Assembly (NCBI GenBank): GCA_017506865.1
Contig: JAFCMP010000539.1
Span: forward strand, 372,001-436,000
Origin: Tribonema minus
Lineage: Eukaryota > Sar > Xanthophyceae > Tribonematales > Tribonemataceae
Length of the DNA stretch: 64,000 nt
Reading direction: 5' to 3'
Made by a program: the position numbers and the translations under genes. Of this stretch, positions 11,257 to 24,900 are shown one piece after another (position 1 is the first letter of the stretch; the number at the start of each line of letters is the position of its first letter). The notes beneath the pieces were generated by a model, which had not been told where the DNA came from, searched no databases, and saw only the letters and a program-made list of their open reading frames with translations.

Positions 11257-13615
11257 AGTCTGTGAGGGTTGTTCAAGTGGCGACTCTCCGTGACTGCGGT
11301 GTTGGGCAGACACGTGTGGCGCTGCCGCGTCCTTCGCCCCAGAGCCAAAGCGACGGACAACAGAGACAAGAGGGGTGCTCTGGATGCCCACCGGGATGCC
11401 CCCCCCTTACTCCCCCAATTCTGCGCCAACGTGGCAAGGCGGGATGTAGACTACCAGTACAACGCTTCGAAAACTTCGTGGTTCGATGTCGTGCAGCAGG
11501 TGTCAGGATTACTGCAGTGCATTTGAAGATGGTTATTAGGGTTAGGCCAGTGGGCCCGCCTTCTTGGGAGTGTGCGCGTATTGCACTCCTTTCTCCGTTT
11601 ATCACTCACAGTCATGTCTTTCATGTGCCATTTATGTATGAGCGCGGTCAGTACTTGGCGCGCCGCGTGTGTACCAGTTGAAGTTTGCGTGAGAGCGCAG
11701 TGCGTGCGACAGGGCGCACTGTCAGGCTTCAAATTGATGACGATGCTCAACACACACACACACCTGTCTGTGACATAGGCGGTGACCGGCCGTTTTGGTG
11801 GACGTTTCAAGTGGTGCATTTTGTGACAAGCACAGGTCCCCCTGCGCCGTGTGGTGGGATAGGGGTTAGGGCGAAGTTGACGTGGACGTAGGTCACGTCG
11901 TCTGACGATGCACAAGGCACAAGGGTCAGGGTTAGAGCTGGTGCTAACCCTAAGCCGGCATCTTTGGGCGCGCCATTTCATGTTGTGGTAGGTATTAGGA
12001 ATGGATGTTGATTTACATTACTGCTCAAATGTGTCCGTGAGTCATCATGCTGTTGTCTGGTATGTCGACTTACTTGTGAGTGGATGTGTGCCACAGGTGT
12101 GATCGGTACAATGCCTGCTCAACACTTACTATTGTCAAACAAGTTTCTAAATGCATGCATTGTATTGAATTGACAACCCCTGAACGCATACTTCGAAGTA
12201 GTTGGTGTGCATTTGCAGAGGTTGTGTCCTCTGACAGCTTGAAGTCCCTCCCGTGTGCTGTCCTCCAATGAGAAGCGTATGCGCATGCTGCACCTTTCAC
12301 CGCACATCGTGTTTAAAAAAGCAATAAAGGTATGATTTGGGAGATCATGCTTTGAATGTGTCCATGCTAATAATGCTCATCCCTAGGCATGCAATTGCCC
12401 TGTAGAGCTGCTGAGGCCCAAATGATGGTGGCATGCATTCAGCTACCAATAGCTTCACATCATCAGCATGCCATCTTGCTGCAAACTACTGTAGACGAAA
12501 GCACTTCAACAGTGACCATCCACCTTAATGTTGACACGCTTCAACCACTTGAATGACGGATACTGTCACCATGACAATCTCTCCCAGCTACTGTTCGGGT
12601 GCACGGCTACAACCAGGCACTTGGCTGTAATAATGTTGACCACCATCACGCTCTGCCAGCAATCACCATTTGCGCCACGACAACAGTCACAATGAAAAAA
12701 GAACACACAAATGCAGATGCAAACCGTCTGCATCGCGCTGCGCAAAGTGAACCGTCATTTATTTGATGCCATTGCTGTGCTGTGCAAGGAAAAAGAGCAT
12801 GTGGTGTCTCCTCTCTCACGCAGCGGGGCAGCAAGAGCCTCGCGCGCAGTGCATCTACTATGGTAACAAGTCTCAAACTCCGCTCTCTCTGTGTGTGCGC
12901 TGCTGTGTGCATCCGGTGCATGTGTATGCGCTCTGTCTGTTTCGATACCCCTAAAAGCCTGTACAAGGAAGAGCTTCTATAGCAGTAGCAGCCCCCCCTG
13001 ACCCCCCCTTCCCCCCCCCAAAATACCCTCCCCGCGCCCACCCCCATTCCGTCACGTCTGCTCCTGGCCTTGCCCCCACTGCTTAAGGCAGTTGGGCTAG
13101 TGTCACCACCTGTCCCTGATCACGACCGCCGCCGACGTATGGAACACCACCAACAAACAACAACCACCGGTGCTCTCCAACACCACCACTAATACCCCCC
13201 TACTGGTACAGCCCCTTTCCCACTGCCCCTCCCCCCCACCCACCAATGCCACACAGCGGCGCGAGAACGCGCCATTTGCTAACACACTGGCCCCCCTCCC
13301 ACTCCCCCCCCTCCCTCCCCGCCGCTTCACGCCATGGACGCCTACCCCCCCCTGAACGCCCCCCAAGTGGGGGGGCAACATTCCAGGGGGGTAGGCGCCA
13401 TGTTGGCATGTGAGCAGCGCTCAGCACGTGTCGCCTCCGCAGCAGCGCTCCGCGGCATCCCTCGCCGCCGCCGCTGCAGCACACGCGCACTCCACTGCGC
13501 TGCGGCAACGCTTCCCCCGCGCGCGCGCGCACATGCAGGCGGCGCGTGAAGGCAAGCCCCCCCCCCCCCGCCCCGCCCCGGGAGAGAGGCAACCCCCCCC
13601 CCCCCCACGCGTCCC
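11257..13615. other. Intergenic region between convergent genes
   Basis: No supported gene is seen in these 2.4 kb between the HHIP-like stop and the DUF2993 stop. The left part is unremarkable with scattered TTAGGG-like words. The right part (about 12985-13615) is extremely C-rich with many runs of seven or more C. Open frames there are short, mutually overlapping and low complexity, so none is called. Confidence 0.6.
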
Positions 13616-15954
13616 CTAGCCCCAGAACTTGACGGTGCGCCACGTGAGCGCGTTGTCGAGGACGTCCGAGACGATGGCGGAGATGCGCTCGCCGACGTCG
13701 TAGCGCACCATGCCGCGCTTGCCGACGTCCGCGACGATGAGCGGCGGCGTGGGCGTGACGACGAAGCAGCCGCGCAGCGTCGCGCGCCCGTTGCGTATCG
13801 TCAGCGCCTCGATCCGCGTGTTGTCGCCCATGTCGCACGACACGAGGTCGCGCGGCAGCGTCGCCGCGAGCTGCCACGGCGTCTGGAAGAGGAACTCGCC
13901 CGCCTGGTTGCTGTAGCGCAGCGAGCGCAGCGAGACGACGTGGCCGTCGGACGACGTCGCGAGGTTCGCGGAGCACGAGAAGCGCTGGAGGACGCTCGAG
14001 CGCGCGTCGATGACGATGCGGTCGCCCTTGATGCTCACGCGCGTGACGCGCACCGCGCCCAGCGACAGCGCGTTGAACGACGCCGTGAGGATCGCCTGCA
14101 CCATGTTGCGGATCGCGTTGGAGGCGACAAAGTCGTTGGATGTGAAGACCTGCAGGGAACGGAAGGGGGGCGGATTGGGGGATGGGAGGGGGGGGGGTCA
14201 GACGGACTTCAGAGGATTATGGAAGAGTTGTTGGGGAGGGGCTGACAGGGGCGAAAGGAGGGGGGGAGGGGGGTTGAAGGTAACGCGGACAGGTCAGAGC
14301 GGCGGGGCGGAAGCAAGCGGAGCTCCTGCAAGTGCTGAGGTATGAGTTGGTCCTGCGCTGACAAAGTGCGACTGAGGGGCGCCCTGCGTGTATGCAGGCA
14401 AAGAGACTGCGCACTGCGTTGGGCTACCGGACAGGTACCATTTGCGGATGCGCATGCTGAACACAAAAGGTGCACGTGGCAGCAACTCAACCTCACAGCG
14501 GAAGGGGTGCTGATGCATTTGACCACACCGCACACCATCAAGTGAAATTTGAGTTCAGCGTGCTAGCACACGGCACTGGTACTTCGTCACTTGCAGCTCA
14601 GGCAGACAGACTTGGCATGAGACTTGCTTCACTGCCGAGCTGCACCTGGGTGTGGATGCAAAAACTGGCAGTTGAGCAACATCCTGAGTGGATGTTTGCT
14701 ATGAGTGCATCAGTACCATGAGCTTAAAGCTGTGAATGAGGCAAGCTTGACGCAAAGGCAAGCAGTAGCCGAATGCTGATGGTGGCACAATACTCCAATG
14801 TGGAATGCTCAGTGCAGATTGCTACTGTAGCACAACCTGCACAGATGAGGCCTACCGCCAACATGACAACGACTGCAAGGTTGTTCTGCACGTATCACGC
14901 CTAACATAACCCATCAGCATTGCATGACAATGCATGAATATGAGATAAGGTGCCCTAATGTCTGGCGACAGAGTATGAAACGACATTCGAACTTTTGAAA
15001 AATGGCACACGCACTCACCCATTCTCCCCGGACCTGGAACGGCTTCTTGAACGCCCCCAATCTCCTGTGCATGAGCAGGAGCATTTTCAAGTCCACCCCA
15101 GTCACCACCATGTTCGCCCCCCCTGTGATCTGTATCGCTGGCAGCGCCAGAGTCCGGAACTTGCACCACACTGTCTTCAAGTTGCCGCTGAGGGCTTTCC
15201 TGTTGCTGGCCGCCTGGACCAGCAAATCCAGCCCCTCCACCCGCAGCGCTCGCTTGTAGATGATCTGCGCAAGCATCCAGCTTAGGGCCTTGCCCGTAAC
15301 GGGAATCGGCGCGTCGTCAGATGGCCTCTCGTCGAGCTTGGGTCCCGCCTCCTCGATGAGGTCAGCCTTGTACAGGCCTGCTGTGCTGCGCATGGGGGCG
15401 GGCACTAGTCGCGGAGCCACCCTGGGCCTCGCCCGCGACACATATGGCGCAGCTGGAATGCGAGTTGCCTTCGGGCGTCCCCCGCCGCCCCCGGCTAGTG
15501 ATGGCGTCCTTCTGACCCAGGGAGTGAGCCAGCGAAACAGGAAGAGCAGGCTGTTGAGCAGGCGTGAGCCTAGCCACACCCTGTCCGGTTCGTACAGGCC
15601 AGATGCCATGCCCAGCGGGGGCACCAGCGCCCGAGGAGCAGGCGGAGGGAAGGCGTCGCGGGCCTCACGATGTAAGTTGTACGCGCCTGGGCTGCGAGGG
15701 CGCTTAAGGGATGGCCGTTGGTAGCTCCTGGCAATGCTTATTGGTGCTCGTCCTGCAGGAGCAGCACAGTCCGAATGCCTCCCGCCGCTGCTGTGTGCTA
15801 CGCGACAGAAGTTGGCGAAGGCAGGCACGCGGCCGCTGTTGACAGCAACTGCTGCCGCGGGTGAGGCTGTGACGACCTTGCTGCGCAGCCATAGCAGCGC
15901 CACAGTCAGCAGCGCCATGATACGCCATTCTCCCCATTGCCGCATCGTCTTCAC
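13616..15954 (-). CDS. DUF2993-like (LmeA-type) lipid-binding protein
   Basis: Two minus-strand exons, 15954-15019 and 14149-13616, join in phase 0 across GT...AG to give 489 aa. The shared segment runs from about residue 205 to 400: ALSGNLKTVWCKFRTLALP, GGANMVVTGVDLKML, then FTSNDFVASNAIRNMVQAIL and VRVTRVSIKGDRIVIDA. This order (repeated amphipathic strands, an 'f.s..dl..al' block, a late 'vsi.gd.ivi.a') is that of DUF2993 proteins of cyanobacteria and plastid-bearing eukaryotes, related to bacterial LmeA. The N-terminus has a hydrophobic stretch (MALLTVALLWLRSKVV) followed by VPAFANF, which could be a signal peptide plus an F-containing plastid motif; that is inference. Residues 60-200 are Pro/Arg-rich and poorly conserved. 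A start at MALL, 12 codons in, is equally possible. The intron shows no exon-edge copies. Confidence 0.72.
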
Positions 15955-17930
15955 AGGGTGTGGGCTGCACCTCTGCTTTTGAGTTTTTTTTCAAAAGTGT
16001 CAGCAGAGCGAGCGTCATGTCTACTTTTTTTTTAGTCACCCGGGACACGTGGCATTCGCTGTGAGAAGAAACCACTTGCGTCGAGCTAGCCCAACGACAA
16101 TAGTATCCAGACATGAATACGCTCATGGCCATCATGGCATTGTGCTGAAGCGGTAACACGCTTGCTGCTTCGAAGAGACCTCCCTTTGGCGAAACCACGC
16201 GTGCGTGGTCATGCTCGATGCAACATGACACAGAAGTTTGTATGTGGTACGTCTGCACTGTCGCAGGCACTTTGCAGCGTGGGTGCCGGTCTACATGCTT
16301 CGCGCGGACCGCTGGATAACATAGGTGACACCCGGAATGCAGGGCAGGCGGCGAGAGAGCTGCCCAGCCCGCGTTGAAGGTCAACGTGGTCACGCTTATC
16401 TGCGCGGCATGCTGCCGCGCGTCATCATTCAGCGAGAAACTCCATGTCACTGATTCCAGCCATGGTATATATTGCCGCACATGATGCCGCAGCAAGCCAG
16501 TCACCTCTTCTGTACGCTGGTGATTATGTTCAGACCCGGGTCAGAGTTCAAACGTGTGATTGCAAAGAGGAGCGATCTTCTGAGTGCTTTGACCAATCCT
16601 CTGTATGTCCTACCTGTTTGACCAATCCTCTGTATGTCCTACCTGTATGTTGCTCATGGCCATGGATGGCGCAATGAGCGGAAACAAAACGGACTCACCA
16701 ACATGCAGTCTCAAGTGCAGATGTCTCTTCACATCTTCCCCTGCTGCGCGAAGAAGCCTTAGGCAGTGCAGACCAAGTGTCTCTGTGCGCTTCATCAAAT
16801 TTCACTTTTTGTAATTGATATCGCAATGGCAAATAATGCACATCTTCACATGTCATTCAGGATCAAAATATCGTATGCCTGGCATTGTACCAATTGTTTC
16901 TGATGGCCATGGTAGTTCCCAGGTGCTTTTGTGTTCATGACAATTTGAGAATCAGCTCCTAGGACGCCAACACATGCATGCACATGTTTTCGCCCAGAGG
17001 AGCACAGCAATGGCCGCTGCCGTGACAATTCGTTATTTGCTGCTGCAACCATGCCCTGGATCTAGTCAACGCAAGTAGGCTCTTTGTGTTGTGGCGCGTC
17101 ATGCCAAAATGCTGAGCACTGCGAGCAGGAGTGGTGCCTCAAACAGCACTGACTGTAAGATCCCCGGTGCACGTAAGAGACATGCTGACGCGTGCAGCGG
17201 GAGATTTGCATTAGTGCATGCAGTGCAGGTTGCAGTGCTGTGCCCCAAAGCCAACACTATTGCATGTTGGCGGGCGTGGGCGTCCAGCAGGTGATTTGGG
17301 TTGCTGACACCAGTCACAGATGTTCTAATCACTGTGAAAGTGGCTGATACATTCAGCACTAACATAGCTGCAGTCTAAGGGCTCATTCAAGTTGTAAAGT
17401 GCTCAATTTTGTTACAAGGCGGCATCGCAGCAGAGGGTGACATGGCAACTTCTTCCTTGGCAAATGAGGCTTGAGACTCATTTGCATGATTTGAAGCTTC
17501 CACCACAGCTCTAGTGTCACGGCCGCTTGCGTTGCATGTGTGAACACTCACAAAAGTGGCACGAGAGGAACCGTTTTGTATGCGACTCCAGTTATTTGGT
17601 TAGTGTGGTGCCAGTCACGCTGTGTATCATGAGCATCACATCTCCAGAGTTTATGAACAGAGCTATCTTAATCCTAGTAGACGCGCATTTTGTGTGCAGG
17701 TGCAAGGACATGGCTCAACGAAAGTTTGTGCTGCTAAAGCCACGTCAATTCATGCCCACATGCCAAGGCACAAACAAGATAGCTGTATATATCATCGATA
17801 GCTGTATATATATCATCTTGCAGTGACACTGTGCTGTCATCTGCTGCAGTACGTATGGACTTGTATTTATAAAGGCCCAAGGGAGGCCGGGTTGCCTATG
17901 CAATCGAAAAGCTTGCGTCAACGCAGCAGC
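15955..17930. other. Intergenic region
   Basis: No gene is supported. A GACCAATCCTCTGTATGTCCTACCTGT block is directly repeated at about 16588-16645. The last 100 bp include an AT-rich TATATATCATC pair at 17785-17820. Open frames here are short and show no family resemblance. Confidence 0.5.
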
Positions 17931-19349
17931 CTAGTCTGCGCTGTGCCCTAGGAGTTTGGATACCGGCGCCGCAACACAGCCCAGCATTCGCGCTCCACGT
18001 GTGTATGCCATGACGCGCTCCGCCAACTCCCGCGCCAGCGATATGCTCAGCTCAATGTGGATCTGACGCTTAGCTAACCCGGCCTTGCGTAACACATCTG
18101 CCTTCCCCCCCCCTGAGCACAGTGCTGAGTGCATTGCCAACTCCTTAACAAAAAGGCTTGTCTGCTTGCCCAGCCGTCCGTACGACTCCTGCACGAATGG
18201 CACAAAAGCCCAAGATGACGTCAAGGTGCCGGTGTGGTGCTTGACCTTCGCGTCCTCCCCCACCCCAGCAGCATAGCCGTCCGTGTTCGAGGCATTTGTT
18301 TTGCCTGTCAGGTACGAGCTCGCTGTGGGTGCGCGCACACTTGTGTCTAGCACTATTCCCTTGTTACGGTATGCACTGCTAAAGTGCAGACACCCTGGGT
18401 CAATGACTGTGTCCGCCCGATACCCCGGTACCTTGAAGACGCTAGCGTCCTCATTGCGGACAATAGAGACATGGTGCTGTCTCAAGATGCGCTGTAGGCA
18501 CCGCTTTTGGGCAGTGTGTGTCGCGTTGTGCCCCCGTATGTGCTGGCTGGGGCAGCTGATCGCATGCGTGGAGGTGGGGCTCACGTCACTGCACCGCCAT
18601 GGGCACACCTCGCCCTGTATGCCCCACCCGTCTATAAAGATCGCAACCATAATCATCGTGGCTGCTGCCATACTGGACATGGGCGCCGCACCCGGGCGGT
18701 CATTGGCAGCGGGTGGCACGCTCATCCACGCCATTGCCCCGGACGCACGCTGGCTGCGCAGCTGCGCCAGGACCCGCGCGCTAGCCTGTTGGCGGCGGCG
18801 GCTGGTGTCACGCAAGTCACCAATAAGTGTAGCCTGCGTCGGCTTGCCCACGGCACCAGCCGAGGCAGCCTCTAGGTCCTCCACCAGGCAGTCCTCGTAT
18901 TGACGTCGAAGAACATTTGAAAGGCCGGCTTGTAGTCCGTGCGTGAAGTGACCGCGCCGGCGGCGGGGCACTACCTTTCTGCAGATCTCGTCAGCATAGG
19001 CCTCCCAGTCGTCGTCGTCGTCCTCCTGCCCGCCGCTGCAGCTGCTTTCTTCCGCGCTAGTTTGTGTTTTAGCGGGCGTGGAAGAGGCAGCCGCGGCAGC
19101 GGCTTGAGGGCCAGGTACGGTCGCCGCCGCAGCGGCCGCCTCGGCGCCAGGCACAATGCCGTGGGTGTGTGGGGCTGGCTCAGTGGTCCCCGTCTCCGTG
19201 ACGAGTACACCATGTGAGAGATAACTGTGACAGCATTTTTGGTAAAGAATTGGGATTGCCTCAGTGAACACAGAGCTCAAGAGGATGACGAGCAGATGAT
19301 CGCACTCTGATTGCAGTCTGCCAAGAGTCGGCCAGCACATGATCAACAC
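17931..19349 (-). mobile_element. Orphan C-terminal region of a reverse-transcriptase-type polyprotein
   Basis: A 472-codon open frame on the minus strand has three recognisable parts: an acidic/Arg-rich segment (EDDDDDWEAY), a segment ARVLAQLRSQRASGAMAWM leading to a CPWRC...HAISC...H zinc-binding-like cluster, and a distal block with YRADTVID, IVLDTSVRAP and WAFVPFVQESYGRLG. This order is what I recall for the region downstream of the polymerase in non-LTR-type elements of protists, where a PD-(D/E)XK-like nuclease follows a CCHC cluster. No polymerase motif (such as YADD) is present, so it is a fragment or a domesticated piece. The fragment at 52160-52860 resembles it in the D-[TV]-[ST]-[VI]-R motif and the FGAM/YGRLG segment. 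Family assignment is from memory and moderate. Confidence 0.5.
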
Positions 19350-20292
19350 CCGTGCAACATTTACAGGGCAGTCTCAGTGGCAGCGGGGTACAAGACAGCC
19401 CTCTCTGAAGGCTTCCGATGATTCATTTATTGGAGTGCATTCATCCAGCACATGTGATAATAAAGCTGGTAGGAAGAGGGGAGAGAAGGAGCCTTCACCT
19501 CAGCCGTCATGCGCCTAGCGGCTGCAATTTATGCAGCCGGCCACAAAACTTACACACAAGGGGTGTGTGCAGCAACCGCATTTGAGCCCGCAACCGTGCC
19601 GTCCTTTACGCAACCCGCGGTGCTTGAACATTACAATCACAAGCCCCCGCCCCCCACAGAACTTCCTTTGTGGGGTGTTACGTGCCATTGACACGACAGT
19701 GCTCAGTCGTAGGAGAGCACTCGTTGCGGCGACGTCCACTAGCAGTGCGCGAAGTGGTGCGCGCACTTCTGTTCTGCAGTCACCGGCAGGCTCCGCTGCC
19801 GCCCGCCACGGCGTATGCGCCAACAGCGCTTGCAGCAATGCTCAGCAGTCGCAACCGCAGGCAACAAAGCGCGCCGCCGGCTCCAGCGCAGCATCAGCTG
19901 TCGGCACCAGGGCTCTCGGCGCCTTTGCGGTGATGCCCTATAGAAGCGCGCTCGCGCATTAAGATATGCAGGCACGGCCGCCACCTCAGCTGGCAGGTGG
20001 CAGCAGCGCGACGCACCGCGCAGCAACGCTGTCAGAAGTCCAGGACAGCGTGCTTGGCAGCCGCCGCCTACGCTGCTGCGAGCTTTGCCGTCAGCTTTGC
20101 CAGCGGTGGCTGCAGCTTGAGGCGTCTTACAAAGCCACCCACGCTGCTGCCCTCGCCAATGATGCCCGAGGGCCCTCTAAAACGACCTGTGCTGCCAGGC
20201 TTGCCGTCACCTGTGCCAGCAGCAGTGCCAGCACCCTGAGGCGCCGCTCACAGCCGGTGGCGACCACCCCCCTACCTAACTACCCACCTAAC
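19350..20292 (-). repeat. 3' flank of TTC27 with copies of its terminal exon
   Basis: Read on the minus strand this is downstream of the TTC27 stop at 20293. The exon 10 end and the bases after the stop (plus strand CCTACGCTGCCGGCTTGGCC, then CTGCAGCTTGAGG) recur at about 20069-20127 and 20190-20250 in diverged form, for example CCTACGCTGCTGCGAGCTTT and GGCTGCAGCTTGAGGCG. These copies lie outside any intron. The part 19350-20040 shows no recognisable gene. Confidence 0.6.
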
Positions 20293-21961
20293 CTACGCTG
20301 CCGGCTTGGCCGTGACCTCCGCCAGCAACGCCTGCAGCTTGAGGTGCCCCTCGCATTCCACCGCGTCGCGCCCCGCCTGCACCTTGCTGCAGCACGACTT
20401 GAGGTGCATCTTGGCCTGGTAGAGCGCCGCGGGCGTGCCCTGCGCGCGGTAGGCAGCGCTCAGCTTCTCGCTCGCGTCCGCCACCTGAGCGATCGCCTCG
20501 GGGTTCCTCTCCCAGCCGGAACGCGCCAGCAGCGCTCGACACTGCGGAGCAATGCCACATGATGCATATCAGTGATCAGAATTTCGGTTTAAGATACTCA
20601 GCAAGGTGATCAAAATTGAAGGGCGGCGCCATATTGATGCATGAGAAGATGAGTGACAATACAACCGCCATGCTGAAAGATCATGAAGTGAAGTCTCGTC
20701 TACATGCCAGTGCAGCATGCGACCTTCTGCTTGTGCTGGGCGCAAATGGGTCTAGAGTTGGGGTTACGGTTCACTGACATGTGCTCCTGACGGTACTCGC
20801 AATGCTCACATTATGCAGGCAGGGCCAGGGCACCCCTGCCTCTTACCCTGACACGACCTGTGCATGAAGTGCATAGGCTTTGGTTTCTTGCTTGCAGCCA
20901 CTATTTATGCAAAAATTGACGACGTCGTGCAGCTTGTGCTGGTGTCTGTTGTCCGTCCCCCTCGCATACACGCCTACATACCATACCTACCGATAACCAC
21001 ACACAGCAGCGCTCACGTTGCTTGGCGCGGCAGTCCGCGACCTTGAGCCAGTCTCTCATTGAAATATAGCATACGATACCTACCCATACCCACGCACGGG
21101 GCAGTGCTCACCTGCTTAGCGCAGCAGTCCGTGGCCTTGAGCCAGTCTCTCATTGACATATAGCATACAATGCCTCCCCATACTGTGCCCGCGCACGGGG
21201 CAGCGCTACTTGCTTGCCGCGGCAATTGGCGACCTCGTCCGCACCGCGCGACAGCCTCTCATTGACATATATGCCCCGATTTAGCATGCGATACCTACCC
21301 ATACCCACGCACGGGGCCGCAGTCACCTGCTTGGCGCCGCAGTCGGCTACCTTGTCCGCGCCCCGCGCCAGCCCGTCTCTCAAGGTTTGCCCTAACCTAA
21401 CCCTAACTGCAACCCTAACCCGTCATAACCTACCTACCCCATACTTGCGCGCTAAGGCAGCGCTCACCTGCTTGGCGCGGCAGTCCGCCACCTTGTCCGC
21501 ACCCCGCGCCGGCCTCTCATTGACATGTGAGCTTCCATCTAGCAGGCGATACCTACCCATATGTACCCACACACACAGCAGCGCTCACCTGCTTGGCGCG
21601 GCAGTCCGCGACGTTGTCCGCACCGCGGGACAGCCTCTCATTGACTATGACATACGATACCTACCCATACCCGCGCACGCGGCAGCGCTCACCTGCTTGG
21701 CGCGGCAGTCCGCGACCTTGTCCGCGCCGCGCGCCAGCCTCTCGTTGAACACAGCGTACACCTCCCACGCCTGCGCATCGCTCTTGATGCTCGCTGCCAC
21801 GCGCCCCAGCAGCTCCGCCACCGCCTTCACCAGCGGCACATCCGCAGCAGCAGCAGCGCCGCCGCTGCCGCCGTCCACGCCGCTCTCTACGCCACCGCTG
21901 CTGCCGCCGACCCCGCCGCTGCTGCCGCCGCCGCTGCCGCCGCCGCTGCCGCCAGCGTCTT

Positions 21962-21996
<35 letters not shown>

Positions 21997-24900
21997 GCAG
22001 CGTCACTGCTGCTGGCGCTGCCGCCGGCATCGGCGCTGCTGCTGCTGCGCTGCTGTTGCTGCGCGGCTTCCTGTGCGGCGACGGCAGCTTGCGCGAGGAT
22101 CGCGAGCGCGCCGGTATCGGGCGGCTGCTGGTGCTTGTCGCGCAAATCCAGGAAGCGGTGCATGGCGTATACGGCCTCGTCCCAGCGCTCGAGGTGCAGT
22201 AGCGCCGTGATCTGACATAAGCGAGGGGAAGGGGGATATGCGTCACGGGGGGGGGTGCTGGTGCTTGTTACGCAGGTTCGGGAAGCGGTGCATGGCGTGT
22301 ATGGCCTTGTGCAGAAGCACCGTCGTCTGAAAAGAACGAGGGGAGCGTGGGTACACATCAGCGGCTCGCGCTGTACCCTGCACCCCCCTCTACATACCCC
22401 CCCATATTCAGGGGTTGAAAGAGATAGGGGAGAGGACGGGGGACAAGCGCTGAAACCCGCGGAGAGCACCACATGACACGTATTTACACCAAAAAATGGA
22501 TCAGGTCCAGATCGCTGTCCTGCCTTGCCTACAAACCAGCCAGGGTATGTACGTATGCTGCAGCCGTGTGCTGAGTGTTGTTGGCGCAAGCCAAACAGTA
22601 ATGGTCCACTGCACCACTGTGCATCGTCTCTGTCAAGACTTCACCTGCTACTGCTACAGCACAAGTTGGTCGTAACCCCCTCGTCCAGTCCACCTGGTCA
22701 TCCCACATGCGCCAGCTGGCGCGGTGCTGGCGCAGCGCCTGCGCGAGCGCCGCGCTCGCGCGCTTTGTACTTCAACTACAAACTTGAAGTACATGCGCGC
22801 CCCCTTCACCTGGTTGTCCCACATGCGCCAGCTGGCGCGGTTCTGCCGCAGCGCCTGCGCGAGCGCGGCGCTCGCGCGCTCGTACTCCCCCGCGCGCAGG
22901 TGTATCGCGCCGCAGTTCCCCCACGCCTCGCCATCGTCCGGCTCCTGCGCAACGACGCGCGTAAACGCCGCTAGCGCCTCCGGCCAGCGCTCCAGCCGCA
23001 TGAGCGCTGCCCCCAGGGTGAACCACGCACGCGGCAGCAGTGGCTTGACGGCGACCGCCGCCTGGAAGTGCGCCACGGCCGTCTCGTAGTCGCCCTGGGG
23101 GGGGGGGGTGGGGGGGTAGGTGAGTATGCGCATGTGGTGCAGGTCAGAGGTGCTGAAAGTAAGTGAGTGTGGGACAAACGTGCATGTTCATGCGCGTGAC
23201 ATGGACGTTGCGGGGTGCTGTAAGTACAAGCGGCTGTCTCATAGTTGCCCTGCGGGTGGACAGGTGGGTATGTAATAAGGCGTGCATGTGTGCGGCGCAG
23301 GCCAGAGGTGCTGTGATGTGAGTAAGTGCGGGACAGGTAGGACCTACACCCGCGTGCTCGGTCAGGCGCACCGCGCACACAGCTCTTGCACGCCATGGAC
23401 ACCTGCGCAACCGTCGCACCGCCGGTACGGTGCCGCTGCAGCCCCCCGATGCGCTGGTGTGCGCGGCTGCTGCGTCCGACGGGCAGCGTACCTTGCACTC
23501 CGTCAGCTCCGCCAAAAGCGGCGTTGCGCTGCACCCAGTGCTCATCCTAACCTTATCCTCAACCCTTACTTGAAGTAACTTCACCACCTCAACCCTTACT
23601 TGAAGTAACTTCATCCCCTTTGAAGAAAAGTAGCGCCCTTGCGCCGTGTCAGCACACGCAAGCCCCCCCCCCCCAAACCCTGCATCAGTGCTCATCCTAC
23701 CTCTAGCCTGCATCAGTGCTCATCCTAACCCTAACATCAACCCTAACCCTAACCCTGACTTCACCCCACCTTCCTCAACCCTGACTTGAAGTAACTTCAC
23801 CCACCTTGAAGAAGAAGTAGAGCCCGAGCGCCGTCTTGGCGCGCGCGAGCCGCCCCCCGCTGAGCCTCCACGCCCTGCACCAGCGCTCAATCCTAACCCT
23901 ATCTTCAACCCTAACTTGACGCAACTTCCCCTTGAAGAAGAAGCAGCGCCCCAGCGCCATCTTGGCACGCGCGAGGCAACCCTGCTGCCACGCCCTGCAC
24001 CAGTGCTAATCCTCAACCCTAACCTTAACCCTAACTTGAAGTAAATTGGCCCCGACCCTAACTGGAGATGGAGGAAGTCAAGAATCCATTCTTCTGCTTT
24101 CAGCGCACCTTGAAGAAGAAATACCGCCCCAGCGCCGTTTTGGCGCGCGCGAGCCGCCCCCCGCTGAGCCGCCACGCTCTCTCGTAGTGCTGCGGGTCCT
24201 GCGTCAGATCGCCCAGCGCGCAGCGCATCTGCGGCGTCTCGGCCTCCGCCAGGCGCGCGCGCACTATCTTCTCCGCAGCGCCCTCGAGCTGCATGGCCGC
24301 GTAGCATTCGACCGCCTCGTCCCAGAGCTCCAGCTCCACAAATATCTCCGCCGCGCTGCCGTAGACGCCCAGCTGCAGAGGGCGGCGAGAGGGGTGCAAC
24401 GGAAGGGCGAACAGCGAGGGGGTTGAGGCTGCCTGCTGCAAGTCCAACTTCAACTTGTGCACGCATGGCCGCGTAGCACTCCACGGTTTCGTCCCACAGC
24501 TCCAGCTCTACGTACATCTCCGCCGCGCTGCCGTAGACGCCCAGCTGCGAGAGGTGGTGCGACCAAAGGGAGGGTGAGGTCATGGGTACTTCAAGTGCGA
24601 CTTCAACCTATGCACGCATGGCCGCGTAGCACTCAAGAGCCTCGTCCCACAGCTCCAGCTCTGCAAAAAAAAAAAAAAGCGCTGCTGCAGACGCGGAGCT
24701 GCGGCCTGCGGCGGAAGGGGGTGCAACAGAAGGGGTAAAAGCCCCTGAGGGAGGGTGCACAGTTACTTCAACTTCAACTTCTGCATGGCCGCGTAGCACT
24801 CGACAGCCTCGCACCACAACACCAGATCCGCAAACACCTGTGCGACGCTGCCATAGGCAACGAGCCTTGCCTTGAAAACTTCAATTGCGCATCGAAGCAC

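Noticed and set aside
17020-17380. Stretches open on both strands in 16500-17900
   Set aside because: They are short, overlap each other and show no family resemblance or consistent splice context.
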